Of a DNA stretch of 64,000 nucleotides, positions 17,272 to 25,237 are shown one piece after another. Under the pieces are notes generated by a model, which saw nothing but the letters and a program-made list of their open reading frames with translations, was not told the origin of the DNA and ran no database searches. The position numbers and the translations under genes are program-made. Numbering within the stretch: the first letter of the stretch is position 1; every line of letters starts with the position of its first letter. This stretch comes from Thermonema lapsum (GTDB lineage: Bacteria > Bacteroidota > Bacteroidia > Cytophagales > Thermonemataceae). The stretch spans positions 1,013,846-1,077,845 of the forward strand of contig NZ_JAASRN010000001.1 of NCBI RefSeq assembly GCF_011761635.1, read 5' to 3'.

Positions 17272-18132
17272 ATGAAGCACACCCATCTACTGCTCTTTGC
17301 CTTTGTCCTGTTGTTTAGTGCCTGCAGTAAATTCACCCGCCTGCAACGTAGCAACGACGTGCAAAAAAAATATGCAGGCGCCTTAGAGCTGTACGAAAAC
17401 AAAGATTACTATAAAGCCAGCTTGCTTTTGGAAGAAATCATACCTGTGCTGCGCGGAACCGAACAGGCAGAAAAAGCTCAACTCATTTTGGCTTATTGCT
17501 ACTACTATCAAAAAGATTACACCCTCTCGGCATTTTATTTCAAGCGCTTTTATCAGACCTTTGGGCGCAGCCCCAAAGCCGAAGAGGCAATGTATATGCA
17601 TGCCTATTCGTTGTATAAAAGCTCGCCGGCACCCAACTTAGACCAAACCGACACAAAAAAGGCAATCTCAGCCTTTCAGTCTTATTTGAATGCCTACCCT
17701 ACAAGCAAGCGCGTGGACGAATGCAACAAACTCATCAAAGAGTTGCGCAGCAAGTTGGAAATCAAAAGCTATAACCTCGCAAACGAATACTATAAACAAG
17801 ACCTTTACGAAGCAGCTGTCATTGCGCTCTCGAACTTTATTGACCAATACCCCGATTCAGATTACCGCGAAGAGGCTTTTTACAAGCGGCTGGAAAGTGC
17901 CTATCTCTTTGCAAAAAACAGTATTTTAAGCAAACAAGAACAACGCTACCAAGAAGCTATTGGCTACTATCAAGATTTTGCCGAGCGCTATCCAGAAAGC
18001 AAATGGTTAGCCAAAGCCAGCAATATCTACGAAAAAGCCGTGGAAGGGCTACGCAACGCCCAACAAAAAATGAAAGAATTGCAAAAACCACAAAAACAAA
18101 AGGAAGAAGACAAAGCCCAACCTTCGTTTTAA
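17272..18132 (+). CDS. bamD: Outer membrane protein assembly factor BamD (lipoprotein)
   Basis: 286 residues. The lipoprotein signal ends in LLFSACSKF, with Cys18 as the lipidation site. The mature part has five TPR-like repeats with the BamD pattern (YENKDYYKASLLLEEIIP, SAYYFKRF-like FKRFYQTFG, then LNAYPTSKRVDE and QYPDSDYREEAFYKR, ERYPESKWLAKA). It is the essential lipoprotein of the BAM complex. The C-terminal tail is lysine/glutamine-rich. It is followed closely by rpoZ and then coaBC, the usual Bacteroidota gene order. Confidence 0.92.
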   Translation: MKHTHLLLFAFVLLFSACSKFTRLQRSNDVQKKYAGALELYENKDYYKASLLLEEIIPVLRGTEQAEKAQLILAYCYYYQKDYTLSAFYFKRFYQTFGRSPKAEEAMYMHAYSLYKSSPAPNLDQTDTKKAISAFQSYLNAYPTSKRVDECNKLIKELRSKLEIKSYNLANEYYKQDLYEAAVIALSNFIDQYPDSDYREEAFYKRLESAYLFAKNSILSKQEQRYQEAIGYYQDFAERYPESKWLAKASNIYEKAVEGLRNAQQKMKELQKPQKQKEEDKAQPSF

Positions 18133-18161
18133 AAGAACAAGTTGCCGAAAACCCCAATGCT

Positions 18162-18497
18162 ATGAAAAAGATACAAGCACCTATTTCCGTTGTTACGCGC
18201 GACACCAACCAGATTGCAAGTAAAACCGACAATATCTATGAGTCGGTGCACATCATTGCTCAACGTGCCAACCAAATTGCGCAACAATTAAAGGAAGAGC
18301 TGCATGAAAAACTGCGTGATTTCAGCATGCCACACGACAATTTGGAAGAAGTATTTGAGAACAAAGAGCAAATCGAAATTTCGAAATACTACGAACGCCT
18401 ACCCAAACCTACTGCTATTGCCATAGAGGAATTCTTGCAAGACAAACTCATGTGGCGCCTCAGAGAAGAAGAAAAGAAAGAACACGAAGAGTTATAA
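18162..18497 (+). CDS. rpoZ: RNA polymerase omega subunit, Bacteroidota type
   Basis: 111 residues from the ATG at 18162 (MKKIQAPISVVTRD); a longer in-frame reading from 18003 would overlap bamD and is rejected. The segment TDNIYESVHIIAQRANQIAQQLKEEL is the omega core (residues about 22-47), and the C-terminal half with KPTAIAIEEFLQDKL is typical of this phylum. Start is 29 nt after bamD, so the two are probably one operon. A strong terminator follows. Confidence 0.86.
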   Translation: MKKIQAPISVVTRDTNQIASKTDNIYESVHIIAQRANQIAQQLKEELHEKLRDFSMPHDNLEEVFENKEQIEISKYYERLPKPTAIAIEEFLQDKLMWRLREEEKKEHEEL

Positions 18498-18524
18498 GCT
18501 TTTTTCCATAGAATGTACCTCTTA

Positions 18525-18561
18525 GCCTCGCTGCCTATGAAACAGCGAGGCTTGCTTTTTT
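18525..18561 (+). terminator. Intrinsic terminator after rpoZ
   Basis: Nine-bp perfect stem gcctcgctg / cagcgaggc (18525-18533 with 18543-18551), then ttgctttttt. Confidence 0.85.
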
Positions 18562-18703
18562 CACCTCTTCCCAGCATTTGTTTCCCTGTTTTCCACTCAA
18601 ACTATTCTCTTGATTTTTGTATTTTTGATAAAATCAAATGCACTTTACCAAGTGGATACTCCACTGCAAGCTTGGCAAAAAAATCCTAAACACATCGGGT
18701 ACT

Positions 18704-19933
18704 ATGCTTAAAGACAAAAAGATATTGTTGGGCATTACGGGCGGCATTGCTGCCTATAAAAGTGCACTGCTTTGCCGCCTGCTCATAAAGGAAGGCGCTC
18801 AGGTGCGTGTTATCATGACCGAAACCGCCAAAGGCTTCATCAGTCCTTTGACTTTGTCCACCTTGTCGAAACACCCCGTATATAGTGAATTGTATGACTC
18901 GGATACAGGCAATTGGCACAACCATGTAGAGTTGGGCTTATGGGCTGACCTGCTGCTCATTGCACCGGCTACGGCACACACTCTTGCCAAGTGCGCCCAA
19001 GGCTTATGCGACAATCTGCTCACGGCTACTTTCCTTTCGGCAAAGTGCCCTGTTTTTTTTGCCCCCGCTATGGACAGGGACATGTATTTACACCCTGCCA
19101 CCCAGCGCAACCTGCAGCAACTCGCTGCCGACGGGCACCACATCATCCCCACTGAATATGGTGAGCTGGCAAGCGGCTTGGTAGGTGAAGGGCGTATGGC
19201 TGAACCGGAAAACATTGTGCGCCACCTGCATGACTTCTTTGCCCAAAAGCAAAAGTTAAAAGGCAAAAAAGCAATAGTTACCGCAGGTCCCACTTACGAA
19301 GCCATCGACCCGGTTCGCTTCATAGGCAACCACTCTACTGGCAAAATGGGCTACGCCATTGCCGAAGCGCTGGCTCAATACGGTGCCGAGGTAGTGCTGG
19401 TCAGTGGACCCACTGCCCTCATGCCCCCCAAGCATCCCAACATAGAGCTGTTTAAGGTAACCAGCGCACGCGAAATGCTGGAAGTCTGCATGGATGCTTT
19501 TCATGAAGCCGATATTGCGGTGCTGGCAGCAGCAGTTGCCGACTACCGCCCCAAAGAGGTAGCCGTGCAGAAAATCAAAAAACAAAGCGACAGCATGCAA
19601 ATAGAGCTGGTAAAAAACCCCGACATAGCCGCTACTTTGGGACAACACAAAAAGCCTTACCAGTTCATGGTAGGCTTTGCCTTGGAAACCGAGAACGAAA
19701 AAGCCAACGCCCTTCAAAAGCTAAAAAAGAAAAATTTCGACTTCATCGTATTGAACTCGCTGAATGATGAAGGAGCGGGTTTTGGGCACGACACCAACAG
19801 CATTACCATATTGACCGCCGAGGGGGAAAGCTACCAATCGGGGCTCAAATCCAAAAAAGAAATTGCTTATGATATTGTGGAGCATATTTGTCGGCAAATG
19901 CAAAAACAAGCACTACTCCCTGTGGACGCTTAG
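18704..19933 (+). CDS. coaBC: Bifunctional phosphopantothenoylcysteine decarboxylase / phosphopantothenate-cysteine ligase
   Basis: 409 residues from the ATG at 18704 (MLKDKKILLGITGGIAAYK). The CoaC half (1-185) has the flavin-binding GITGGIAAYK, the catalytic His in NWHNHVELG, and the PAMDRDMYLHPA loop. The CoaB half (190-409) begins TAGPTYEAIDPVRFIGNHSTGKMG and carries AAVADYRP. The enzyme makes 4'-phosphopantetheine for CoA from phosphopantothenate, CTP and cysteine. A TATTTTTG box at 18620-18627 is a possible -7 element. The next gene overlaps its 3' end by about 70 nt. Confidence 0.93.
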   Translation: MLKDKKILLGITGGIAAYKSALLCRLLIKEGAQVRVIMTETAKGFISPLTLSTLSKHPVYSELYDSDTGNWHNHVELGLWADLLLIAPATAHTLAKCAQGLCDNLLTATFLSAKCPVFFAPAMDRDMYLHPATQRNLQQLAADGHHIIPTEYGELASGLVGEGRMAEPENIVRHLHDFFAQKQKLKGKKAIVTAGPTYEAIDPVRFIGNHSTGKMGYAIAEALAQYGAEVVLVSGPTALMPPKHPNIELFKVTSAREMLEVCMDAFHEADIAVLAAAVADYRPKEVAVQKIKKQSDSMQIELVKNPDIAATLGQHKKPYQFMVGFALETENEKANALQKLKKKNFDFIVLNSLNDEGAGFGHDTNSITILTAEGESYQSGLKSKKEIAYDIVEHICRQMQKQALLPVDA

Positions 19934-21437
19934 CCTGTGGGCTTACCTTCTGCTGCATGCCTCTGCTGCCTTCGGGCAGTTTCAGGAATGTGCCCGCTAC
20001 CAATACCGAGAAGAAAAACGTGAAAACAAAAGTTTCCGTGTGCTTCCTTTGCAAAAGAAAAAGGCAGTGCTGCTTTATGGCACCCTCTTTGCACCCGCGC
20101 AAAATCTCAGTGGCAACGTGCAAGGCTATTTCTTCCAACTGCTCGACGAAGCACTTCACCCCCGATGGGATACCCTCTATGTCATACGCCTATCTTGGAC
20201 GCTGCAACACGTCTTTCTGGAAGGAGAAGAGAACTTTCACCTGCTGTTACGGCGCAATTTCCGAGAATACGCCGTACTCAGTGTGTCGCTGAGCGATGGT
20301 GCCCTGCAATGGAAAACAGCCACCCTGCCCACCCCCATGGACGTAGATGAATTTCTGGTATTCGGGAAAAACGCCTTTCTTTTAGGGTATTACAAGCGGC
20401 ACTTTGTGGGCTATGATTTCAGCTTTTTTGACGGCTCGGTAAAAGCTATTTCCAAAATATATGAAAAGTGGCTGGAACCCGTCAGCTACGACATATCGCC
20501 CCAAGAGTTTCGCGCCTATATAGCTTTTCAAAACACCAAAAGCAAAGACTGCTACCTGCTGTTGCGCGAGTTTTTGAGCAACGGCGAGATGGTAAATGAA
20601 ATGACCATCCCTCGCTTTCAAGGACGCACCTTCCACCAAATAAAATTACTTTATTTGCCCGAAAATACCCTTTTTATGGTTGGCAGCTATGCCTTCCACT
20701 GTAAAGACGAAGCCAAAGGTTTGGCATTTGGTACCTTGCGCCTGAACGAAAGCCCTCGACTACAATACATGCCCTTCGTCGATTTTAAACATTTCTATGA
20801 TTATCTGTCCAAACGCCAACAAGAACGCCTCTACAAAAAGGCAAAGGGCAAACTAAAGCAAAAAGACAACCCCCAACAACACAAGTTGTTGTTGCAAAAA
20901 CTCATCGCTACTTCCTCTCATATCTACCTGCTTGCCGACGTGTATCGCCCCAATTACCGGAATGTCAGCAACAGCAGTTTGTCAGTCAATATAAGCGGGC
21001 GGGCGCTCATCAGCACCTTCGACTACCTGCACTCCCATCTGTTTGTTTTTGACCGTAACGGTCGCTACATAGAAGACTATATTATGGAGTTGGACACTGA
21101 ACATTCGCGCAGCAACGAACTAAAACCCATGCTACGCTTTGTACCTACCGCCAAAGGCTTCGCCCTATTGCATCTCCACAAGAACGGTATCCATGTGAAG
21201 CTGATGGAAAATGACAGTCTGGTGTTCGAAGAAAAGAAAGTAGCCTACCGCAAAACCTACGCTACGGAGGAAGGGCAAAAGATAAGCCCCCTCAACCCCG
21301 AGGCTTTTTTTTGGTACGACGATTACTTTCTGTTGTGGTTTAGCTATCAAGAACCCATTCAGTTCAGCGACCGCCCCACTTTTTACCTCATGAAACTAAA
21401 AGTGGCTCCCCCACCCAAAGCAGACGAAGCAAATTAA
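19863..21437 (+). CDS. Secreted protein of unknown function
   Basis: 524 residues, not recognised. The N-terminus carries a hydrophobic export signal ending HASAAFGQF; the start is uncertain (ATG 19863 or 19869, both inside coaBC). The mature protein is rich in aromatic and beta-strand patterns with repeated phrases such as YFFQLLDEALHPRWDT, FHLLLRRNFREYAVLSVSL and HLFVFDRNGRYIEDYIMELD, suggesting a beta-propeller-like fold. It ends in a short polar tail without a T9SS sorting domain. It overlaps coaBC and precedes pyrR by 39 bp, so may be co-transcribed with either. Confidence 0.68.
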   Translation: MLMILWSIFVGKCKNKHYSLWTLSLWAYLLLHASAAFGQFQECARYQYREEKRENKSFRVLPLQKKKAVLLYGTLFAPAQNLSGNVQGYFFQLLDEALHPRWDTLYVIRLSWTLQHVFLEGEENFHLLLRRNFREYAVLSVSLSDGALQWKTATLPTPMDVDEFLVFGKNAFLLGYYKRHFVGYDFSFFDGSVKAISKIYEKWLEPVSYDISPQEFRAYIAFQNTKSKDCYLLLREFLSNGEMVNEMTIPRFQGRTFHQIKLLYLPENTLFMVGSYAFHCKDEAKGLAFGTLRLNESPRLQYMPFVDFKHFYDYLSKRQQERLYKKAKGKLKQKDNPQQHKLLLQKLIATSSHIYLLADVYRPNYRNVSNSSLSVNISGRALISTFDYLHSHLFVFDRNGRYIEDYIMELDTEHSRSNELKPMLRFVPTAKGFALLHLHKNGIHVKLMENDSLVFEEKKVAYRKTYATEEGQKISPLNPEAFFWYDDYFLLWFSYQEPIQFSDRPTFYLMKLKVAPPPKADEAN

Positions 21438-21476
21438 AATTCTTGTTTAACTTTACAGCCGAAAAGCGGCTTTGTT

Positions 21477-22028
21477 ATGTCTAAAAAACAACTCTTCGAC
21501 AGCCAGCAGCTGTCTATTACCATTGAGCGCCTCTGCCGACAACTGATTGAAAATCATGATTCTTTTGAAGAAAGCGTTTTAATAGGTATTCAACCCAGAG
21601 GTTCTTTTTTGGCTAAACGACTGCACCAACGACTGCAAGACATCACAGGCAAAAACATTCTGCTCGGTTTTTTAGACATCACCTTTTTCCGCGACGATTT
21701 CAGGCGACGCTCGCAACCCATACAAGCCAATCGCACACAGATAGACTTTGTTATCGAAGACAAAAAAGTAGTGCTCATCGACGATGTGCTTTATACCGGG
21801 CGCACCGTGCGTGCTGCCCTCGATGCCATGATAGCCTTCGGGCGCCCGCAAAAAGTAGAACTGCTGGTGTTGATTGACAGAAAATACAGCCGAGACCTGC
21901 CCATACAAGCCGACTATGTGGGGCGCCGAGTCAGTAGCCTACCTACCGACCGCATCGTAGTGCAACTCTGCGAACAAGGCTTTGCTGCCGACAGCATACA
22001 ATTGGTTTCTCATGACGAAACAAAATAA
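21477..22028 (+). CDS. pyrR: PyrR-type phosphoribosyltransferase (uracil PRTase / pyr regulator)
   Basis: 183 residues with the PyrR layout: LIGIQPRGSFLAKRLHQRL, the LGFLDITFFRDDFRR hood, and the PRPP-binding VVLIDDVLYTGRTVRAAL (about 98-115), followed by LVLIDRKYSRDLPIQADYVGRRV. PyrR binds pyr leader RNA and has uracil PRTase activity in Firmicutes; in this phylum RNA regulation is not established. It lies 20 bp upstream of pyrB on the same strand. No obvious PyrR-binding hairpin was seen in the short upstream gap. Confidence 0.9.
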   Translation: MSKKQLFDSQQLSITIERLCRQLIENHDSFEESVLIGIQPRGSFLAKRLHQRLQDITGKNILLGFLDITFFRDDFRRRSQPIQANRTQIDFVIEDKKVVLIDDVLYTGRTVRAALDAMIAFGRPQKVELLVLIDRKYSRDLPIQADYVGRRVSSLPTDRIVVQLCEQGFAADSIQLVSHDETK

Positions 22029-22048
22029 GTATCCAACCATACAAAACT

Positions 22049-22972
22049 ATGTCGAGCCTTAGCGTACGCCACCTATTGGGCATCAAAGAACTGAGTGTAG
22101 AGGATATAGAGCTTATTTTCTCTACCACCGACCAATTCAAGGAAGTGCTGCAAAGACCCATCAAGAAAGTGCCTTCTCTGCGCGACCTCACCATTGCCAA
22201 TGTGTTTTTTGAGAACTCTACTCGCACCCGCCTCTCTTTCGAGCTTGCCGAAAAAAGACTCTCTGCCGACGTAGTCAATTTTTCAGCAAGCTCTTCTTCT
22301 GTAAAGAAAGGCGAAACACTGCTCGACACCGTGCAGAACATTCTGGCAATGAAAGTGGACATGGTGGTGATACGCCATTCAAGCCCCGGTGCACCACACT
22401 TTTTAGCCAAACATATACAAGCCAATGTCATCAACGCAGGTGACGGCACGCACGAGCACCCTACCCAAGCACTCTTAGACGCCTATTCTATGCGCGAAAA
22501 AATAGGCGATTTGGCAGGCAAACGCATCGCCATCATCGGGGATATTCTGCATTCGCGCGTGGCACTTTCCAATATCTTTTTACTCAAAAAACTGGGCAGT
22601 GAAGTGATGGTGTGCTCTCCACCCACACTGCTACCCAAACATATAGGGCAATTAGGCGTAAAAGTAGAGCATGATGTGCGCAAAGCCCTTGCATGGTGCG
22701 ATGTAGCCAATGTGCTGCGTATCCAATTAGAACGGCAACAAATCAAATATTTTCCTTCACTGCGTGAATACAGTCTCTATTTCGGCATAAACAAAGCCAT
22801 GCTCGATGCACTGGAGCGCCCCATTGTGCTCATGCATCCCGGTCCTATCAACCGAGGGGTAGAGCTGAGCAGCGATGCCGCCGACTCACATCATTCTATC
22901 ATCTTAGACCAAGTGGAAAATGGCGTGGCAGTGCGTATGGCTGTACTTTACTTGCTTGCAGGGCAAAGGTAA
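22049..22972 (+). CDS. pyrB: Aspartate carbamoyltransferase, catalytic subunit
   Basis: 307 residues. Carbamoyl-phosphate-binding FFENSTRTRLSFELA (about 52-66), the KGETLLDT loop, VIRHSSPGAPHFLAKH, the aspartate-binding HEHPTQALLDAYSMRE and MHPGPINRGVELSSD near the C-terminus are all present. It makes N-carbamoyl-aspartate in pyrimidine synthesis. No pyrI regulatory subunit is adjacent, and the pairing pyrR-pyrB matches an unregulated or PyrR-linked class B/C type enzyme. A terminator follows. Confidence 0.95.
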   Translation: MSSLSVRHLLGIKELSVEDIELIFSTTDQFKEVLQRPIKKVPSLRDLTIANVFFENSTRTRLSFELAEKRLSADVVNFSASSSSVKKGETLLDTVQNILAMKVDMVVIRHSSPGAPHFLAKHIQANVINAGDGTHEHPTQALLDAYSMREKIGDLAGKRIAIIGDILHSRVALSNIFLLKKLGSEVMVCSPPTLLPKHIGQLGVKVEHDVRKALAWCDVANVLRIQLERQQIKYFPSLREYSLYFGINKAMLDALERPIVLMHPGPINRGVELSSDAADSHHSIILDQVENGVAVRMAVLYLLAGQR

Positions 22973-22996
22973 GTTCAAATAGTTCCTAAAAGGAAA

Positions 22997-23034
22997 GCCC
23001 TGTGGGAGCATCAAAACCTACAGGGCATTTTTTC
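22997..23034. terminator. Terminator between pyrB and the convergent Ldh-type gene
   Basis: Stem gccctgtggg / cctacagggc (22997-23006 with 23017-23026; one G-U) followed by attttttc on the plus strand. The convergent gene stops at 23033, right at its edge. Confidence 0.75.
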
Positions 23035-24115
23035 AAAGCAACGATTGCAATGCAAATCTTTCTGCCAGTTGCTCGAGGTCTTCAATCACCTGTGGCATCA
23101 ACGGAATACCTGTACGGCGCCGCTGCGCTTCATTTTCTCTTTCCGGGTCACCCGGAATCAACACCTGCTTGCCATCTATTGCTTTTGAACTGCGAAAACG
23201 GCGTATCCAGTGGTCCATATGTTTTTTAAAGTCTTCCACCGGACGGAAGGCATCTATCCGCATAGCGCCCATAAAATGCCCTATACCCTCCCCCACGGGG
23301 TTTTGAGGCAAAGGTAGGTAACTCACAAAAGGGGGCACCCAGGGACCGTAGTTGGCACCTGAAAGCACGGCGGTCAATATATCGACCATAGCCCCCAAGC
23401 AGTAGCCTTTATGACTGCCGTGCTCGTAGTCGCTACCCAAAGGCAACAAAGCTCCGCCTTGCTTGCGTGTCTGCGGGTCGGTAGTAGGCTTTCCTTCGGC
23501 ATCCTGCAACCACCCAGAGGGCGCTTGGCGTCCTTCTCGTTCCAATATTTCAAATTTGCCATTGGCGGCGGTGGTGGTAGCAAAGTCGGCAACAAAAGGG
23601 GGCTCCTCACCAGCAGGCACTGCCAAGGCAATAGGGTTGGTTCCCAATAGGCGTTCTATCGAAAAAGTAGGTGCCACTATGGGGCTGGCATTGGTCATAG
23701 CCATGCCTATCATATCGTGGGCAAGTGCCATCATGGCGTGGTAGCCAGCAATGCCGAAATGATTGGAGTTTTTCACGGCTACCCACCCACTGCCCACTTG
23801 CTTTGCTTTTTCTATGGCTATGCGCATGGCATAAGGGGCTACTACCAAGCCTACGCCCGCATCACCATCGATGGTGGCAGTAGAAGGGGTTTCATGCACC
23901 ACACGTATATTGGGGCGAGGATTCAGGCGCCCGACTTCCCACAAACGCACATAGCCCGACAAGCGCGCAATACCGTGCGAATCTATCCCCCGCAGGTCAG
24001 CAGCCAACAGTACCTCTGCTGCCAAGCGAGCATCTTCTTCTTTAAAGTCTATGGATTGAAAAACCGATACGGCAAATTCGTACAATTGGGCAAAGTCAAA
24101 TGTCTGTTTTTCCAT
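23033..24115 (-). CDS. Malate/L-lactate dehydrogenase family oxidoreductase (Ldh2/YlbC type)
   Basis: 360 residues, full length for the type 2 malate/lactate dehydrogenase family. Seen: LRGIDSHGIARLSGYV (catalytic His region, about 55-70), KNSNHFGIAGYHAMMA, NPIALAVPAG, and HGSHKGYCLGAMVDILTAVLSGA. Members reduce 2-oxo acids such as pyruvate, oxaloacetate or 2,3-diketogulonate with NAD(P)H; the substrate cannot be read from sequence. It follows thiD on the same strand, with a possible small membrane-protein gene between them. Confidence 0.88.
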   Translation of the reverse strand: MEKQTFDFAQLYEFAVSVFQSIDFKEEDARLAAEVLLAADLRGIDSHGIARLSGYVRLWEVGRLNPRPNIRVVHETPSTATIDGDAGVGLVVAPYAMRIAIEKAKQVGSGWVAVKNSNHFGIAGYHAMMALAHDMIGMAMTNASPIVAPTFSIERLLGTNPIALAVPAGEEPPFVADFATTTAANGKFEILEREGRQAPSGWLQDAEGKPTTDPQTRKQGGALLPLGSDYEHGSHKGYCLGAMVDILTAVLSGANYGPWVPPFVSYLPLPQNPVGEGIGHFMGAMRIDAFRPVEDFKKHMDHWIRRFRSSKAIDGKQVLIPGDPERENEAQRRRTGIPLMPQVIEDLEQLAERFALQSLL

Positions 24116-24330
24116 GTTCGGTACTTAATAAAAAAATGGAAGACAAGCCACACAGCCAACAGCGGCAATAATACCAAAAAAGCAGCCTTTAACAAAGCGA
24201 AAAGAAAAAGCGAAAAAAGCCCAAACGGCATCAAAGACCTATCTGAGCGGTATCTATGGGGCTTTTTGCCAAAGCTATATGCCTCCACGCTTTTGTGGAT
24301 GAACATGCCGCCCACCAAAGTGGAATACAA
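24049..24330 (-). CDS. Possible small membrane protein between thiD and the Ldh-type gene
   Basis: 93 codons, same strand as both neighbours, starting 36 nt after thiD and overlapping the next start by 67 nt. The centre (about residues 35-65) is strongly hydrophobic with LFSLFLFALLKAAFLVLLPLLAVWLVFHFF, flanked by basic residues. It could be a real one-TM protein filling an otherwise empty 250-bp gap; the long overlap and lack of a recognisable family argue for caution. Confidence 0.35.
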   Translation of the reverse strand: MYSTLVGGMFIHKSVEAYSFGKKPHRYRSDRSLMPFGLFSLFLFALLKAAFLVLLPLLAVWLVFHFFIKYRTWKNRHLTLPNCTNLPYRFFNP

Positions 24331-24366
24331 GAAATATCAATAGCCTGTTACCCCCAAGCGATTCTT

Positions 24367-25218
24367 TTAAAAATCACTGCCCACCTTTTTTAGGTTTATG
24401 TTTTCCCAAAAAGCATGAAAATGATGAACGGGTCCAGCCCCCTTACCCAAGCGCCTTTCGGCACCTTGCTTCAAAGCCTGCGTAAGGTATTCTTTGGCAC
24501 GGCGAACCGCCTCTATGGTGTCGTAGCCGTACGCCAGAAATGCGGCAATGGCGGAGGAGAGGGTGCAGCCGGTTCCATGCGTGTTGGTGGTTGCTATGCG
24601 CGGACTTTCGAAACGCTGCACCTGTTGCTGTTCTGTAAGCAACAAATAGTCAATTACCCTGCTTGTGTCATGGCTATGCCCCCCTTTGATAAGCACCGCC
24701 TTAGCCCCCCATTGTAGCCATGCTTCCATGCTATGGGAGGGCTGCTCTTCATCAAATGCTTCGCCCAGTAGGGCAGCAAATTCAGGCAGGTTGGGGGTTA
24801 TCAAAGTAGTCAAGGGAAAAAGCAGTGCCTTCATAGCCTCGATGGCTTCTTCGCGTATGAGCGGGTCGCCACTTTGGGCTATCATCACGGGGTCCAACAC
24901 TATGGGTATTTCTGCCGCATAGGGCTTCAAGGCGGCAGCTACCGCCTCTATGATGGGCGTACTGAACAGCATGCCTATCTTGATGGCACGCACCGACATG
25001 TCTTCCAAGACTGCTTCTATTTGAGCACGCACCACCTCGGGCGGCATGGCTTGCACCAAGCGCACCCCACAAGTGTTTTGAGCGGTAACGGCGGTGATGG
25101 CTGTGGTAGCAAACACCCCCAAAGCACTCATCGTTTTGATGTCGGCTTGGATACCAGCCCCCCCACCCGAATCCGAGCCGGCTATACTCAAAGCCACAGT
25201 GTATTGCTTTTCTTGCAT
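24367..25218 (-). CDS. thiD: Hydroxymethylpyrimidine / phosphomethylpyrimidine kinase
   Basis: 283 residues of the ribokinase-like ThiD family: N-terminal ALSIAGSDSGGGAGIQADIKT, IKIGMLFSTPIIEAVA, VLDPVMIAQSGDPL and the anion hole THGTGCTLSSAIAAFLA. It phosphorylates HMP and HMP-P for thiamine synthesis. It is unlinked to the thi operon at 41.9-48.2 kb, a common arrangement. Directly downstream of polA, 19 bp apart, same strand. No TPP riboswitch was seen ahead of it. Confidence 0.93.
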   Translation of the reverse strand: MQEKQYTVALSIAGSDSGGGAGIQADIKTMSALGVFATTAITAVTAQNTCGVRLVQAMPPEVVRAQIEAVLEDMSVRAIKIGMLFSTPIIEAVAAALKPYAAEIPIVLDPVMIAQSGDPLIREEAIEAMKALLFPLTTLITPNLPEFAALLGEAFDEEQPSHSMEAWLQWGAKAVLIKGGHSHDTSRVIDYLLLTEQQQVQRFESPRIATTNTHGTGCTLSSAIAAFLAYGYDTIEAVRRAKEYLTQALKQGAERRLGKGAGPVHHFHAFWENINLKKVGSDF

Positions 25219-25237
25219 TGCTGTACGGTTTTTGAAT

